DNA from: Verrucomicrobiota bacterium
Lineage (GTDB): Bacteria; Verrucomicrobiota; Verrucomicrobiia; Opitutales; Opitutaceae
Reading direction: 5' to 3'
NCBI GenBank assembly: GCA_028293545.1
Contig: JAQGOP010000010.1
Span: 30,909 to 94,908 of the forward strand
DNA: 64,000 nt
The notes under the pieces were generated by a model, which saw only the letters and a list, made by a program, of their open reading frames with translations, made no database searches and had not been told where the DNA came from. This document shows positions 35,809 through 46,016 of this stretch, one piece after another. How positions within the stretch are numbered: the first letter of the stretch is position 1; every line of letters starts with the position of its first letter. The translations under genes were made by a program, and so were the position numbers.

Positions 35809-36530
35809 AGAGCCACGCTGGGCGCCGCGGCGTGAATTGGAATCAGCCGCTGCTCGATTTCCGGGATCGTCAGCGCCTCGATCGCATCGAGCGTGAGCGC
35901 CTGGGAAATATGGAACCGGTCGGTCGCCGTGCGCCGCAGCGCCGTCAGGTGCGCCCCGCAGCCGAGTTTCTCGCCGAGGTCATGCGCGATCGTGCGGACA
36001 TACGTGCCCTTGCTGGAGCGAAGCCGGAAATCCAGATGCGGGAGCGCAAAGCGCGTGAGGTCGAAACTCATCACGCGAATGAAACGCGGTTCGCGCGCGA
36101 CCTCCTCCCCTTTCCGCGCGCTCTTATAAAGCGGCACCCCGCCGATCTTGATCGCCGAGTACATTGGCGGAATCTGGTACTGGTCACCGAGGAATGCCTT
36201 CATCGCCGCCTTCGCTTCGTCTTCCGTCAGCGGCGGCACCGGGCGCGTTTCCACGACCTCGCCCTCGGCGTCCTGCGAATCCGTCGTCTTCCCGAGCTCG
36301 ATCGTGCCTTCGTATTCCTTGTCCAGGCTGATCAGGTACTGGGAAATGCGCGTGGCTTTTCCGATCAGCATGATCAGCAGGCCCGTCGCCATCGGGTCGA
36401 GGGTGCCGGCGTGCCCAATCCGGCGCATGTTCAGCTTCCGGCGCAGACGCGCGACAACATCGTGCGACGTGTGGTCGGTGGGTTTGTCGACGAGGAGGAC
36501 GCCCTCCAGTTCCTTGACCTGTCCAATCAT
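35805..36530 (-). CDS. truB: tRNA pseudouridine(55) synthase
   Basis: 241 residues, slightly short for TruB because the C-terminal PUA extension is small or missing. The catalytic Asp lies in [19 protein letters not shown], and the opening [17 protein letters not shown] and [19 protein letters not shown] are conserved. It converts U55 of tRNAs to pseudouridine. Overlaps nrnA by ATGA and ribF by GTGA, so the three are translationally coupled. Confidence 0.95.
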   Translation of the reverse strand: MIGQVKELEGVLLVDKPTDHTSHDVVARLRRKLNMRRIGHAGTLDPMATGLLIMLIGKATRISQYLISLDKEYEGTIELGKTTDSQDAEGEVVETRPVPPLTEDEAKAAMKAFLGDQYQIPPMYSAIKIGGVPLYKSARKGEEVAREPRFIRVMSFDLTRFALPHLDFRLRSSKGTYVRTIAHDLGEKLGCGAHLTALRRTATDRFHISQALTLDAIEALTIPEIEQRLIPIHAAAPSVAL

Positions 36531-37546
36531 GAGGTGCCCTTTTTTTCGCGATCAACCACCGCGATCTGCCGTTCGAGCGCGGTGAGGAGGCGCTGGTAAA
36601 AATTAGCCGTGTCGTGCTTGAGATTCAATCCAGCCGCGCACGCGTGGCCGCCGCCGTTGAATTCTCCCGCGACCAAATCCAGGCGATAAACCGCATCCTT
36701 CGCGCGCAGGCTCGCCTTCACGGATCCGTCGGCGCGTTCCTCGATCAGCACGCCGATGTCGACGCCATTGATCGAGCGCGCGTAATCGACCAGTCCCTCG
36801 GTGTCCTCGCCGGAGGTCCCGGTCTTTTCAAAGATACCCTTGGCCAGCGTCCCGATGCAGACGCGACCGCCGCATTCCATCTTCAGGGAGGCGAGGTAAT
36901 GCTGGAGCAGCTGCATTTTTCCCAACGATTCGCGCTCGTAGAGTTCCAAGCCCACTTCCGGCGGGCGGGCCCCGCGGGCCAATAATTCGGCGGCGAGGAG
37001 GAAGGTGCGGCGCGAGGTCGAAGCGAAACGAAACTGGCCGGTGTCGGTCACGATGCCGGCGTACAAGCCCTGCGCGGCCTGCGCGTCGATCGTCAGGCCA
37101 TGATCCAAGGCCAGGCCGGTGATGATCTCCGCCGTGGCAGAGGAACCGCTGTCGACGAGGTTGATCTCCGCGTAGCCGATGTTCGAAATATGGTGGTCGA
37201 TGTTCGCCACGGGCGCAGGAAACCGCGCCTTCAACCGGTCGCCCGGGCGCGCATGGTCCGCCGAATCCACGAACACAGCCGCGTAGTCGGTGGTGTCGCG
37301 CAGGATTTCATCCGTCCGCACAAATGTCATCCCGGGCACGAGGAACTGGAGGCGACGCGGCACGACATCCGCATTGACGCAGGTCACATCGCAACCGGCG
37401 GCAGTGAGGATCCGCGCCATCCCGACCTGCGAGCCGATGCAGTCGCCGTCCGGCCGCGCGTGGCCGACGACCGCGACCTTGCGGTGGCGCAGGCGGTCCA
37501 GCAGCCGGGTAAACTCGCCTGCGAGCGCCGGGTAAAAAGCGTTCAC
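36527..37546 (-). CDS. nrnA: DHH-family phosphoesterase, NrnA-like oligoribonuclease/pAp phosphatase
   Basis: 339 residues, starting at GTG. DHH-domain motifs appear in order: [19 protein letters not shown], then VFVDSADHA and [13 protein letters not shown] (the DHH triad), and the DHHA1 domain closes with [14 protein letters not shown]. NrnA removes nucleotides from short RNAs and dephosphorylates pAp. It sits between rbfA and truB, as in many bacteria, with GTGA and ATGA overlaps on either side. Confidence 0.93.
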   Translation of the reverse strand: MNAFYPALAGEFTRLLDRLRHRKVAVVGHARPDGDCIGSQVGMARILTAAGCDVTCVNADVVPRRLQFLVPGMTFVRTDEILRDTTDYAAVFVDSADHARPGDRLKARFPAPVANIDHHISNIGYAEINLVDSGSSATAEIITGLALDHGLTIDAQAAQGLYAGIVTDTGQFRFASTSRRTFLLAAELLARGARPPEVGLELYERESLGKMQLLQHYLASLKMECGGRVCIGTLAKGIFEKTGTSGEDTEGLVDYARSINGVDIGVLIEERADGSVKASLRAKDAVYRLDLVAGEFNGGGHACAAGLNLKHDTANFYQRLLTALERQIAVVDREKKGTS

Positions 37547-37905
37547 TGCTCGTCCTCCGGCTCCGGTTCCGCGGGTTCGACCTCGTCGAGCAGACGAAGG
37601 ATGCGCGAGCCGCGGATCGCCGACTTATCCAGCACGTAGGTGAAGCGCGGCATGTATTTCAGGACAATGCGGGTGCCGAGCTCGTTGCGGATCGCGGTGG
37701 CCTGGTTGCGCAGCCAGCGGAGCTTTTTCTCCACGGAGTCGTCGTCGCCCACGATGGAGACGAACACCCGCGCATCGCGCAGGTCCGGCGAAACCCGAAT
37801 TTCCGAGACGGTGATGGCCACGGCCTCGCTCTGGTACCGCTGGCGCAGGATGGCGCTGATCTCGCGCTGGATCAGCTCGTTGACGCGAAGCGTGCGGTTG
37901 GACAT
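37543..37905 (-). CDS. rbfA: 30S ribosome-binding factor RbfA
   Basis: 120 residues of the KH-like RbfA fold: RTLRVNELIQREISAILRQR at the start, VAITVSEIRVSPDLRDARVF in the middle, then LRNQATAIRNELGTRIVLKY. The C-terminus is acidic ([13 protein letters not shown]). It helps 16S rRNA 5'-end maturation. It is 152 bases downstream of infB, and its stop overlaps the nrnA GTG. Confidence 0.95.
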   Translation of the reverse strand: MSNRTLRVNELIQREISAILRQRYQSEAVAITVSEIRVSPDLRDARVFVSIVGDDDSVEKKLRWLRNQATAIRNELGTRIVLKYMPRFTYVLDKSAIRGSRILRLLDEVEPAEPEPEDEQ

Positions 37906-38057
37906 TTTCGGAGAGCGGGAATCGCAGAGCGGAGTTCGAAGATCGGTTCGCAGGTCAAGCAGAGATGGGGATCAAGAATGGTCAAACTCCCAGTCACCTC
38001 TAACTGCATCCACAGATTGGTCGATTTCCGATCTGCGAACCTCGATCCCCGGCCCGA

Positions 38058-40484
38058 TCAGAGCGAAGCCCTGACCTTCTGCACTTCGTAGCACTCGATG
38101 AGATCGCCGGCCTGGTAGCCGTTGAAATCGTCGAGCTTGATGCCGCACTCGAGGCCGGCGCGAACTTCGTTGGCGTCGTCCTTGAAGCGCTTGAGGGTCG
38201 CGATCTTTCCTTCGTGCACGACCTCGCGTCCACGGCGCAGGCGCGCGGCGGCGTTGCGGTTGATTTTGCCCTCGGTGACGAGGCAGCCCGCCACGAAGCC
38301 CTTTGCGAGCGGGAACACCTGGCGCACTTCGGCGACGCCCGTCTTGGTTTCCTTGAGATCGGGGTCGAGCATGTCGGCCATCATCTCGCGGACCTTGTCG
38401 CCCAATTCGTAGATGATCTCGTAGGTTTCGACGCGTACCCCGTGGTGCTTGGCGAGGGAGGTCACGCCGTTTTCCAGCTTGGTGTGGAAACCGATGATGA
38501 CGGAACCGGCGGCACCGGCCATCAGGACGTCGTTCTTGGTGACGATGCCGACGTCGATGCTGACGATCTCGAGGGAAACCTTCGTGCTCTTGATGCCTTC
38601 GAGGACCGAGCGGATCGCTTCGGCCGAGCCGAAGACGTCGGTCTTGATGATGAGCTTGAGCACCTTCGCCTGCGTGGCGGCGATGTTCGCAAAAAGTTGC
38701 TCGACGGAAACTTCCTTCGGCGCGGCGTCGGCCGTGGTCGTGACCTGCTTGAGGCGGAACTGTTCTTCTTCCGCGATCTTTTCGGCTTCACGGGCGTTCT
38801 TGACCGCCTTGAAGGTGGCGCCGCTGTCGGGCGTGCCGGACCAGCCGATGACACGCACGGGCGTGCCGGGAGTGGCTTCCTTGAGATTGTCACCCTTGTC
38901 GTCGTACATCGCACGGACGCGCGCGTAGGTCGCGCCGCTCACGATCGCGTCGCCGACCCGGAGCGTGCCGCGCTGGACGATGACGGTCGCGAGGGGGCCG
39001 CGGCCGAAGTCGATTTCAGATTCGATGATGATGCCGCTGGCCTCCGCCTTCGGGTTGGCTTTGAGCTCCAGGACGTCGGCCTGGAGGATGATCATTTCCA
39101 GCAGGCTATCGATGCCCTGCCCCTTGATGGCGGCGACGGGGACCGTGATGGTTTCACCACCCCAGTCTTCAGGGGCGATATTGCGCTGCTGCATCTGCGC
39201 CTTGACCTGGTCGAGGTTCGCGCCCTTCACGTCCATCTTGTTGACGGCGACGATGAGGGCCACCTTCGCGTTCTGGGCGTGCTGGAGGGCTTCGTCCGTC
39301 TGCGGCATGAAACCGTCGTCGGCGGCGACGACGAGCACCGCAATATCCGTGACGTTGGCGCCGCGGGCGCGCATCTTCGAGAAAGCCGCGTGACCGGGAG
39401 TGTCGAGAAAAGTGATTTTGCGGCCGTTGTGCTCGATCTGGTAGGCGCCGATGTGCTGCGTGATGCCGCCGGCTTCTCCGGCGGCGACGTTCGCCTTGCG
39501 AATAGCGTCGAGCAGCGAGGTTTTGCCGTGGTCAACGTGCCCGAGGATCACAACGACCGGCGGACGCGCCACGAGGAACTTCGATTCATCCTCCGCAGGC
39601 GCTTTTTCCTTCTTTTCCTTCTGCGCCTGCTGCAACGCGACGGGATCGCCGCGATGCTTGATCTCGAGCGTGAAGCCATGCTTTTCAGCGACCTTGACCG
39701 CGACGGCTTCCTCGATGGTCGAATTCATCGAGGCGAATCCGCCCGCTTGGTTCAGCTCGGAGATCAGCTTGAAGGGTTTTAGGCCCAGCGCGGTCGCGAA
39801 GTCGCGGACCACGATCGGGGGCTTGAGATGGATGATTTTGACGTCGCCGGGAGCAATCGGCGCCGCCGGAGTGGCGGAAGCGGCGACCGGGGTCGCAGGC
39901 AGCGGCACAGGAGCCGACGTGCCCGGCAAAGGCGGCGGAGCCACCGGGCCCGTTCGCGCCGGCAACGGCGGAGGCGCGGCGGGCGCCTTGGCGACGACGG
40001 GGGCGAAAGCGGGTGCGGGCGGGGGCGAAGAGGGACGGGAAACCGGGGCGGCGACAGGCACCGGCGGACGCGGCGCAGAAACCGGCACGGGAGTAGGCGG
40101 CGGGGAAGCCGAACGGATCGGAACCGGTGGGATCGGAGCGCTGCGCGGCATGGCCGGAGGAGCCATTGGCGCCGGCTTGGCGGCGGCGGCTTTCGCTTCC
40201 TTTTCGCGGACGATGTCCTGCGCCGACTTCACGAAGGCGCCGGTCGGCATCTTCGGTTTCTGGGGCTCGATGGATTCAACAACGGCCGCGGGAGCAGGCT
40301 CGGGAGCCTTGGCCGGCGCCTTGTCGGCAAATTCCTTGTCGATCTCGGCCTCGTAAATTTTGCTGACCGTGCTCGAAACCGACTTCGTGTCCGCTGAAAC
40401 ATAGCCGCGCTGCTTGAGCAAGGCCAGCATGTCCTTGCCCTCCATATTGTGGCGCTTAGCGAGTTCGTGGATGCGGATGCTCAT
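38058..40484 (-). CDS. infB: Translation initiation factor IF-2
   Basis: 808 residues. The N-terminal IF2N domain reads MSIRIHELAKRHNMEGKDML, followed by a Pro/Ala-rich linker (about residues 60-215) and a second IF2N-like part (FATALGLKPFKLISELNQAG). The GTPase domain has GHVDHGKTSLL near residue 320, then FLDTPGHAAF and AVNKMDV. The C-terminal domains end with IKLDDFNGYQAGDLIECYEV. It places initiator tRNA on the small subunit. Start codon 24 bases after the nusA stop. Confidence 0.97.
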   Translation of the reverse strand: MSIRIHELAKRHNMEGKDMLALLKQRGYVSADTKSVSSTVSKIYEAEIDKEFADKAPAKAPEPAPAAVVESIEPQKPKMPTGAFVKSAQDIVREKEAKAAAAKPAPMAPPAMPRSAPIPPVPIRSASPPPTPVPVSAPRPPVPVAAPVSRPSSPPPAPAFAPVVAKAPAAPPPLPARTGPVAPPPLPGTSAPVPLPATPVAASATPAAPIAPGDVKIIHLKPPIVVRDFATALGLKPFKLISELNQAGGFASMNSTIEEAVAVKVAEKHGFTLEIKHRGDPVALQQAQKEKKEKAPAEDESKFLVARPPVVVILGHVDHGKTSLLDAIRKANVAAGEAGGITQHIGAYQIEHNGRKITFLDTPGHAAFSKMRARGANVTDIAVLVVAADDGFMPQTDEALQHAQNAKVALIVAVNKMDVKGANLDQVKAQMQQRNIAPEDWGGETITVPVAAIKGQGIDSLLEMIILQADVLELKANPKAEASGIIIESEIDFGRGPLATVIVQRGTLRVGDAIVSGATYARVRAMYDDKGDNLKEATPGTPVRVIGWSGTPDSGATFKAVKNAREAEKIAEEEQFRLKQVTTTADAAPKEVSVEQLFANIAATQAKVLKLIIKTDVFGSAEAIRSVLEGIKSTKVSLEIVSIDVGIVTKNDVLMAGAAGSVIIGFHTKLENGVTSLAKHHGVRVETYEIIYELGDKVREMMADMLDPDLKETKTGVAEVRQVFPLAKGFVAGCLVTEGKINRNAAARLRRGREVVHEGKIATLKRFKDDANEVRAGLECGIKLDDFNGYQAGDLIECYEVQKVRASL

Positions 40485-40508
40485 CAGGTAGTGGCGGGTG
40501 GCGTCGGG

Positions 40509-41735
40509 TTATTTTTGCGCGACGCGCGCAATGATGGTCTGGGCTTCCTCAGCCGTAAACCCGGCGCTGACGAGGTCGTCGGCTTCGACACCCTCGAACG
40601 CCGCAGGCGAATTGATGCCCATGTCGACCAGGCGGCCAGCGATGGCCGCGTCGAAGGCGTAGGTCTTGAACAAAAGTGCGATGGCATTGCCGCGCGGATC
40701 GTCGCCGACCGCATGGAATTCCTCGATATCGAGGCGCCAGCCGATCAGGCGCGAGGTGAGGCGCGCGTTCTGGCCTTTGCGGCCGATGGCGATCGCGAGA
40801 TCGTCGGTGGCCACCTTGAGCACGATGCGATGATTCTTGTCGTCGATCGTGATCTCGCGGGGAACCGCCGGCTTGAAGGCTTCGATGATCATTTCGCGCG
40901 GGTCGGCGAAGTAGCGGATGATGTCGATCTTCTCGCCACCAAGCTCACGCACGATCGTTTTCACGCGGGCGCCACGAGCGCCGACGCAGGCGCCGACGGG
41001 ATCGACCTTGGGATCGGTGCTGGTGACCGCGATCTTGGTGCGGTAGCCGGGCTCGCGAGCGAAGGCCTCGATCTTGACGGTGCCGTCGGCGATCTCAGTG
41101 ACTTCGAGTTCGAAAAGGCGGCGGACAAATTTCGGGCTGGCGCGCGTCAGGATGATTTCCGGGCCGCGCGGGGTGGAATCGATCGAGAGCAGCAGGCAGC
41201 GGATGCGTTCGCCCGGCTGGTATTCCTCGCCCGGGACCTGTTCCTTGCCCGGCATGATGGCTTCGGCCTTGCCGAGGTCCACGTAAAGGTCGTTGCGCTC
41301 GCGGCGACGAACCGTGCCGGTGACGATGTTGCCCACCTGGTCCTTGAAATCGTCGTAGATGCGGTCCTTTTCGAACTGGCGGAGCCGTTGCATGACCGCT
41401 TGGCGAGCGGTTTGGGCGGCGATACGGCCAAGCGTGGAGGGATCGATTTCCTTTTCGAGGAATTCGCCGATCAACACTCCCGGTTTCAGGACCTGGGCCT
41501 TCTCAATATGGATTTCGGCCTTGGGGTTGCTGACGGAATCGACGACCTTGAGCAGCGACCAGGCTTTGAGCTGGCCGTTCTTGGGATTGATTTCGATTTT
41601 CAGCTCCTGTCCAGAGTTAACTCCCTTTTGCGCCGCGGTTTTCAACGCGTTTGCAATCGTGGCGATCATGTCGGCACGAGGAATACCTTTCTCTTTCTCC
41701 ATGTATTCCAGGACTGAAAGAATTTCGCTGCTCAT
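40509..41735 (-). CDS. nusA: Transcription termination/antitermination protein NusA
   Basis: About 408 residues from the ATG at 41735 ([20 protein letters not shown]); the frame continues to 41780, but that part overlaps a terminator hairpin. Order: N-terminal RNA polymerase-binding domain, S1 domain ([20 protein letters not shown]), KH1 and KH2 ([40 protein letters not shown]), and a single C-terminal helix-hairpin-helix repeat ([20 protein letters not shown]), shorter than the E. coli protein. rimP, usually just upstream, is absent here. See the leader promoter and terminator entries. Confidence 0.96.
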   Translation of the reverse strand: MSSEILSVLEYMEKEKGIPRADMIATIANALKTAAQKGVNSGQELKIEINPKNGQLKAWSLLKVVDSVSNPKAEIHIEKAQVLKPGVLIGEFLEKEIDPSTLGRIAAQTARQAVMQRLRQFEKDRIYDDFKDQVGNIVTGTVRRRERNDLYVDLGKAEAIMPGKEQVPGEEYQPGERIRCLLLSIDSTPRGPEIILTRASPKFVRRLFELEVTEIADGTVKIEAFAREPGYRTKIAVTSTDPKVDPVGACVGARGARVKTIVRELGGEKIDIIRYFADPREMIIEAFKPAVPREITIDDKNHRIVLKVATDDLAIAIGRKGQNARLTSRLIGWRLDIEEFHAVGDDPRGNAIALLFKTYAFDAAIAGRLVDMGINSPAAFEGVEADDLVSAGFTAEEAQTIIARVAQK

Positions 41736-41753
41736 AAAAGGTTGGTAATAGGG

Positions 41754-41780
41754 AAAAAAAAAGCGGGCCGCAGGGCCCAC
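41754..41780 (-). terminator. Intrinsic terminator in the nusA leader
   Basis: Minus strand: stem 41774-41780 with 41763-41769 (GTGGGCC against GGCCCGC, one G-T wobble), loop of 4, followed by nine T residues (41754-41762). It ends only 18 bases before the nusA start codon and lies downstream of a good promoter, so it would stop nusA transcription unless read through. Confidence 0.8.
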
Positions 41781-41810
41781 TTTTCGAAAGTGAGGTTGAT
41801 TGAGTCGGAC

Positions 41811-41840
41811 AACTTACCGATTCACCCTAATTTTTGTCAA
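41811..41840 (-). promoter_or_regulatory. Sigma-70-type promoter for nusA
   Basis: Minus strand: a perfect -35 box TTGACA (41835-41840), an 18-base spacer and a -10 box TAAGTT (41811-41816). It lies 20 bases past the DUF2851 stop, with the predicted start about 25 bases ahead of the leader terminator. Confidence 0.6.
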
Positions 41841-41860
41841 GCCCCCCGGCCCATCTTCCT

Positions 41861-43096
41861 TCACTCGCGCGACTCGCGTTCCAACAACCAGCCCAGCAGG
41901 CCTTGCAAAAGGCCATGCCGGATCGGCGCCGCGTCTCTTCCCGCCAAACCTAGGTCACGCAAAACCTGCTGCAAAAGCGGCGGCTGATCGCCCGCATACC
42001 ACTGAAACCAAAGCCCGTGAAAGTCCCGGCCGCTCCCAGCCGTCATCAACGGAAGAAACGCGTCGCAGACCAAATTATCAAACCGCCCGGCGGAAAAAAT
42101 ATCGGCGGTGATTTGCCCCGCGATCAATCGCCTCAACTCGGGTCGGCTCAGCGAACCGGGATCAGGTGGAAGATTTTGGGTGGGAGCTAACTCCGGAAGG
42201 GTCTGCGATAACTGTTTCAGCAATTCCGGCCAGTTCGGTTTCATACGGGTCCAGGTCGCGTACTGCGCCAGGCGAATGCGGGGATGATTCGCGGGCCTGA
42301 CCCCTTGCAAACTCCAACCCGGCTCCTCGGTCGCAAAGATCGAATCCGTTTCAACCCTCCCGTCGCTCCACCGCTCGAGCGGCCAGGCTGACGCGATTCT
42401 TAGCATCGGCGCGCGATTGAAACGGTATCCGAGCGTCTCAAGTGCGGCGTGATGGCACGCGGCTTCCCAGCCCAGCCGCCGGATTCGCAGCCGCGCAAAA
42501 TGAACCTTCTGCTTCCAACGTCCATCGGCGTGCTTGTGCAGCAGCGACTGCACTTCTGTTTCCGGCAACGCCGCGAGGTCCTCGATGATCCTCGAGGCTG
42601 GGCGATTCGCCAGGGCTTCGACCGCTTCCTCCGCTGCAAATTGCTCGAGGTCGTGGTTGAGCAGAGGAAGGAGGGTCACGACCGGAATTGCCCGACCGTC
42701 ATGTCCGATCGAAACGTGATCGGGCGCAGGCGGAAACAAAACCACATGCAGCACGACACGATTATAGGCCGGGTCGCGTGCATGCCCGTGGGCTGCCCAA
42801 CCTTCGGCGTGCAGGTGAAGTTCGACATCGCCGACGATCTCCCGGCCATGGTTCGAACGCAGGCGCGCATCCTTGAAATCAGGCCCGCCGAGAAGATTCC
42901 ATTTGCCGGGCTTGATCACCTGCCAGCGTTCCCCGTTCGACACCACCATCCCCGTTCGATCGAAGTCCCCGCGCAGCCAGATTTTCTGCAGCAGCTTCTC
43001 CGAGAACGAATACGAACCGTACAGTCCCTGCACTTCCTCGACTGCGCCGTCGGCGAGACGACTCTCGGGATAAGCAAAGGTTGAACTCATAAACAT
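41861..43096 (-). CDS. DUF2851-family protein
   Basis: About 411 residues. I place the start at the ATG at 43094-43096 (MFMSSTFAYPESRL; a second ATG two codons on is equally possible). The conserved family core is visible: LQKIWLRGDFDRTGMVVSNG, GGPDFKDARL, GDVELHLHAEGWAAHGHARD and VVLHVVLFPP. Function of DUF2851 is unknown; the GDVE-H-H pattern looks like a metal-binding or nuclease-like site. No signal peptide. It ends 20 bases before the nusA promoter box. Confidence 0.88.
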   Translation of the reverse strand: MFMSSTFAYPESRLADGAVEEVQGLYGSYSFSEKLLQKIWLRGDFDRTGMVVSNGERWQVIKPGKWNLLGGPDFKDARLRSNHGREIVGDVELHLHAEGWAAHGHARDPAYNRVVLHVVLFPPAPDHVSIGHDGRAIPVVTLLPLLNHDLEQFAAEEAVEALANRPASRIIEDLAALPETEVQSLLHKHADGRWKQKVHFARLRIRRLGWEAACHHAALETLGYRFNRAPMLRIASAWPLERWSDGRVETDSIFATEEPGWSLQGVRPANHPRIRLAQYATWTRMKPNWPELLKQLSQTLPELAPTQNLPPDPGSLSRPELRRLIAGQITADIFSAGRFDNLVCDAFLPLMTAGSGRDFHGLWFQWYAGDQPPLLQQVLRDLGLAGRDAAPIRHGLLQGLLGWLLERESRE

Positions 43097-43112
43097 TTTG
43101 CGGAGCGTTCCG

Positions 43113-43751
43113 CTACTCGGTGCCTGGGGGCGTGGCGCTTCCTCGGTGACCCAGGTGTTCGGCGATGAGCCCCGCTTCCGCGGCAAACTGCGAGAGTTTC
43201 GCCGGCGAAGTGATGCCGATTTTGCGCGTGAGATTTGCGCGGTGAAACTTGATCGTTCGCTCGGTGACGCCGAACTCCGCGGCGATCTGCTTGTTCAGCC
43301 GTCCCTCGGCCACGCGTTTCAACACTGCACGTTCGCGCTTGGTGAGGGATCGGCACCGCTGGCGGACTTTCCGATATTGGGCGTCACGCTCGATCGCGGA
43401 ATGGACGACCACCAGGAGATCTTTTTCCTTCACCGGCTTCGTGAAATAATGCTCGGCACCTTCCTTGATCGCCTGGACCGAGCCCGAGATGGAACCATGC
43501 CCGGTGAGGAAAATAATCGGGCGCTGGCAACCGCTCGCCTTGAGCGTCCGTTGGAGAGCATGCCCGTCGAGCCCGGGCATCGCGATATCGCAGATCACAC
43601 ATCCCGGACGGTCCGGATCGTAATGCTGGAGGAAGTGCTCCGCCGACGCCGAAGCCTCGACTACGTAGCCCGAGGCTTGGAGCAGGTGGCGCAGGGCCTT
43701 AAGCACGCGCGGATCATCATCGACGACAAAGACGGTCAGGGGCGGGGTCAT
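43113..43751 (-). CDS. FixJ-like response regulator
   Basis: About 212 residues from the ATG at 43751 (MTPPLTVFVVDDDPRVLKAL). The receiver domain has DDD, the acceptor Asp in VICDIAMPGLDG, Thr in FLTGHGS and Lys in YFTKPVKEKDL. The C-terminal LuxR-type domain reads LTKRERAVLKRVAEGRLNKQ then GVTERTIKFHRANLTRKIG. It is the DNA-binding partner of the kinase upstream, with which it overlaps by 35 bases. Targets unknown. Confidence 0.93.
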   Translation of the reverse strand: MTPPLTVFVVDDDPRVLKALRHLLQASGYVVEASASAEHFLQHYDPDRPGCVICDIAMPGLDGHALQRTLKASGCQRPIIFLTGHGSISGSVQAIKEGAEHYFTKPVKEKDLLVVVHSAIERDAQYRKVRQRCRSLTKRERAVLKRVAEGRLNKQIAAEFGVTERTIKFHRANLTRKIGITSPAKLSQFAAEAGLIAEHLGHRGSATPPGTE

Positions 43752-44772
43752 TAAATTCGAGCGCTGCCGGCGACGGCGAGTCGGGGATCGGCAGGACCAA
43801 GGTGAACAACGCCCCGCGGCCGCCGGGATTATTCGTTCCGTAAATCTCGCCGCGATGTGCGATCGCGATCGTCCGCGAGATCGCCAGCCCAATTCCCACG
43901 CCATCGGCTTTACCACTATGAAAAGGCCGGAAGAGATTTTTTTGGATTTCGGGCGACAAGCCCACGCCGCCGTCCAGCACCGCCAAGGCGATCTGATCCT
44001 GCGCGCGCCGGAACGTGCGCACCGTGATCACCCGCTCATCAGCGGGAATTCCATCCATGGCATCGCACGCGTTGAGCAGCAGGTTTCCAATGACCTGCTT
44101 GAGTTGGACGACGTCGCCAAACGTCAGGGATAAATTTTCGGCCAGCTCCTCCCTCACCGTCACCGTGCGCATCGCGAAATCGTTTTTCAACATGCGCACG
44201 GTGTCGCCGACGATGCCATTCAGGTCGACGCTCCGATACTCCACGGGCTCGCGCCGCGCCATCGCCTGCAATCGCTCGATGACCGACTCCGCGTGTTCGC
44301 CGGCGCTGATGATGTCGTCCAGCATTTCGCCGACGTTCGCCATTTTTGAATCCGAGTTGGCCATGTAGCGATTGGCCGCATGCGCGCTGCAGATGATCGC
44401 CGCGAGGGGCTGGCGAAGCTCGTGCGCGATTACCGCCGACATTTCGCTGAGATGGGAAAGCCGGCCCGACCGTGCGCGGTCGCCCTCCTCTTCTACAACG
44501 GGGTCGATGATGGATAACTCCGGGCGCGCGAGCAGCTGCCCCCGCAAAACCTGGAGCGCATGCTCGGTTTTCTCGTCGGGTCCTCCGGCTCTCCACGTCC
44601 CGAGCCCAGCCAGCGAAAAAAACGCGACCACCCATTCGAGCAGCGAAGCGTGCGCGCCGATTCCCAGGACTGCGTCGCATGTGAGGAGGATTCCAACCAT
44701 TCCACGATTATCCTGAATGATCCGCGCAAAACGATGCGCCTGACTACCGAAATTCCGGTAGACCTCGTGCAC
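43717..44772 (-). CDS. FixL-type sensor histidine kinase
   Basis: 351 residues. An N-terminal part with two hydrophobic stretches (GMVGILLTCDAVLGIG; LLEWVVAFFSLAGLG) gives a membrane anchor, but there is no PAS domain. The kinase core has MSAVIAHELRQPLAAIICSA (acceptor His), N-box GNLLLNACDAMDG, DGGVGLS and a G-box GVGIGLAISRTIA. HELRQPL is typical of the FixL/DctB group. The signal sensed is unknown. Start codon less certain. Confidence 0.9.
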   Translation of the reverse strand: MHEVYRNFGSQAHRFARIIQDNRGMVGILLTCDAVLGIGAHASLLEWVVAFFSLAGLGTWRAGGPDEKTEHALQVLRGQLLARPELSIIDPVVEEEGDRARSGRLSHLSEMSAVIAHELRQPLAAIICSAHAANRYMANSDSKMANVGEMLDDIISAGEHAESVIERLQAMARREPVEYRSVDLNGIVGDTVRMLKNDFAMRTVTVREELAENLSLTFGDVVQLKQVIGNLLLNACDAMDGIPADERVITVRTFRRAQDQIALAVLDGGVGLSPEIQKNLFRPFHSGKADGVGIGLAISRTIAIAHRGEIYGTNNPGGRGALFTLVLPIPDSPSPAALEFNDPAPDRLCRR

Positions 44773-44899
44773 TTTTTTTGCAGAAGCCGAAGGCAGGAGG
44801 CCGCGGAAATCCAGGAATTCATTTCACGCGAAACCGGGATTCGAGGTGTCGTCCGCGATTGACCAATGAAGCGCAACGCCCACAGTGCGTCCGGATTTC

Positions 44900-45109
<210 letters not shown>

Positions 45110-45153
45110 GAAGGCCTACGCGCTCGTTCATATCATCCCGAACGCAGTGCCGC

Positions 45154-45873
45154 TCAATCCCGGCGCGAAAGAAGGTACAGCAGATTCAACAACGCGCCGA
45201 CGAACGCGGCCACATACGTCAACGCCGCGGCGTTGAGTGTCTGGTTCACGCCGGGCATTTCATCTTGATCGAGAATACCGAGCTGCACGAGCTGCCCTTT
45301 TGCCCGGCGACTTGCATCGAATTCCACGGGTAACGTGATCAATTGGAAAAGGGAAAGCACCGCGTAACAGATAATCGCAAAGTCGAGCACGATTCCCGTC
45401 AGCCCGCGAATCATGAACCAGCTGGCCAGGATCACGAACGGCAGGATTTTCGAAACCATTTGCGTGGCCGGGACCAGTAGCATCCGGAAATTCAACATCG
45501 CGTAACCTTCCTTGTGCTGGATCGCGTGGCCCGCCTCATGCGCCGCCACCCCGAGCGCGGCGAGGCTCGTGCCACGATAATTTTCCGCCGACAGCACCAG
45601 GCGCTTGTGCATCGGGTCGTAATGGTCAGTGAGATGGCCGTCGATTTCCGTGATCTCCACATCCGTGATACCAGCGTGCGCCATCACCGCTTGGGCCGCT
45701 TCGCGACCCGTGATCTGGCCGCGTGAGAGAATTTTGGAATTCTTGCCATACGCGCTCGACACCCGGATCTGGGCGTAAATCGCGAAGATGAACACGAGGA
45801 TGAACATCAGCATGAACAGTCCCGGCGGCATGAAGGAATTGAGACCCAGGATGGCGAGAAAGGATGGAGTCAT
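45154..45873 (-). CDS. Membrane zinc metallopeptidase (YugP-like)
   Basis: 239 residues with four hydrophobic segments, the first at residues 15-33 (GLFMLMFILVFIFAIYA) and the last at the C-terminus. The zinc site is AAHEAGHAIQHKEGY (HExxH-like HEAGH), preceded by the family sequence LTDHYDPMHKRLVLSAENYR. This is the DUF/YugP neutral zinc metallopeptidase family; physiological substrates are poorly known. Stands alone between tRNA-Ser and an oxidoreductase. Confidence 0.92.
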   Translation of the reverse strand: MTPSFLAILGLNSFMPPGLFMLMFILVFIFAIYAQIRVSSAYGKNSKILSRGQITGREAAQAVMAHAGITDVEITEIDGHLTDHYDPMHKRLVLSAENYRGTSLAALGVAAHEAGHAIQHKEGYAMLNFRMLLVPATQMVSKILPFVILASWFMIRGLTGIVLDFAIICYAVLSLFQLITLPVEFDASRRAKGQLVQLGILDQDEMPGVNQTLNAAALTYVAAFVGALLNLLYLLSRRD

Positions 45874-46016
45874 GGAAGGAGGAGGAGTTGGAGGAACAGA
45901 TCAGCCACCGGCGTTCGGTGGAAGTTGCCGAGTAACTTATGCAAAACGCGCGATATGCCAGAGCAAACCGCGCGTTTGGAAACGGATGCGCGGGATTCCA
46001 CCGCGGGAATTCGGGA

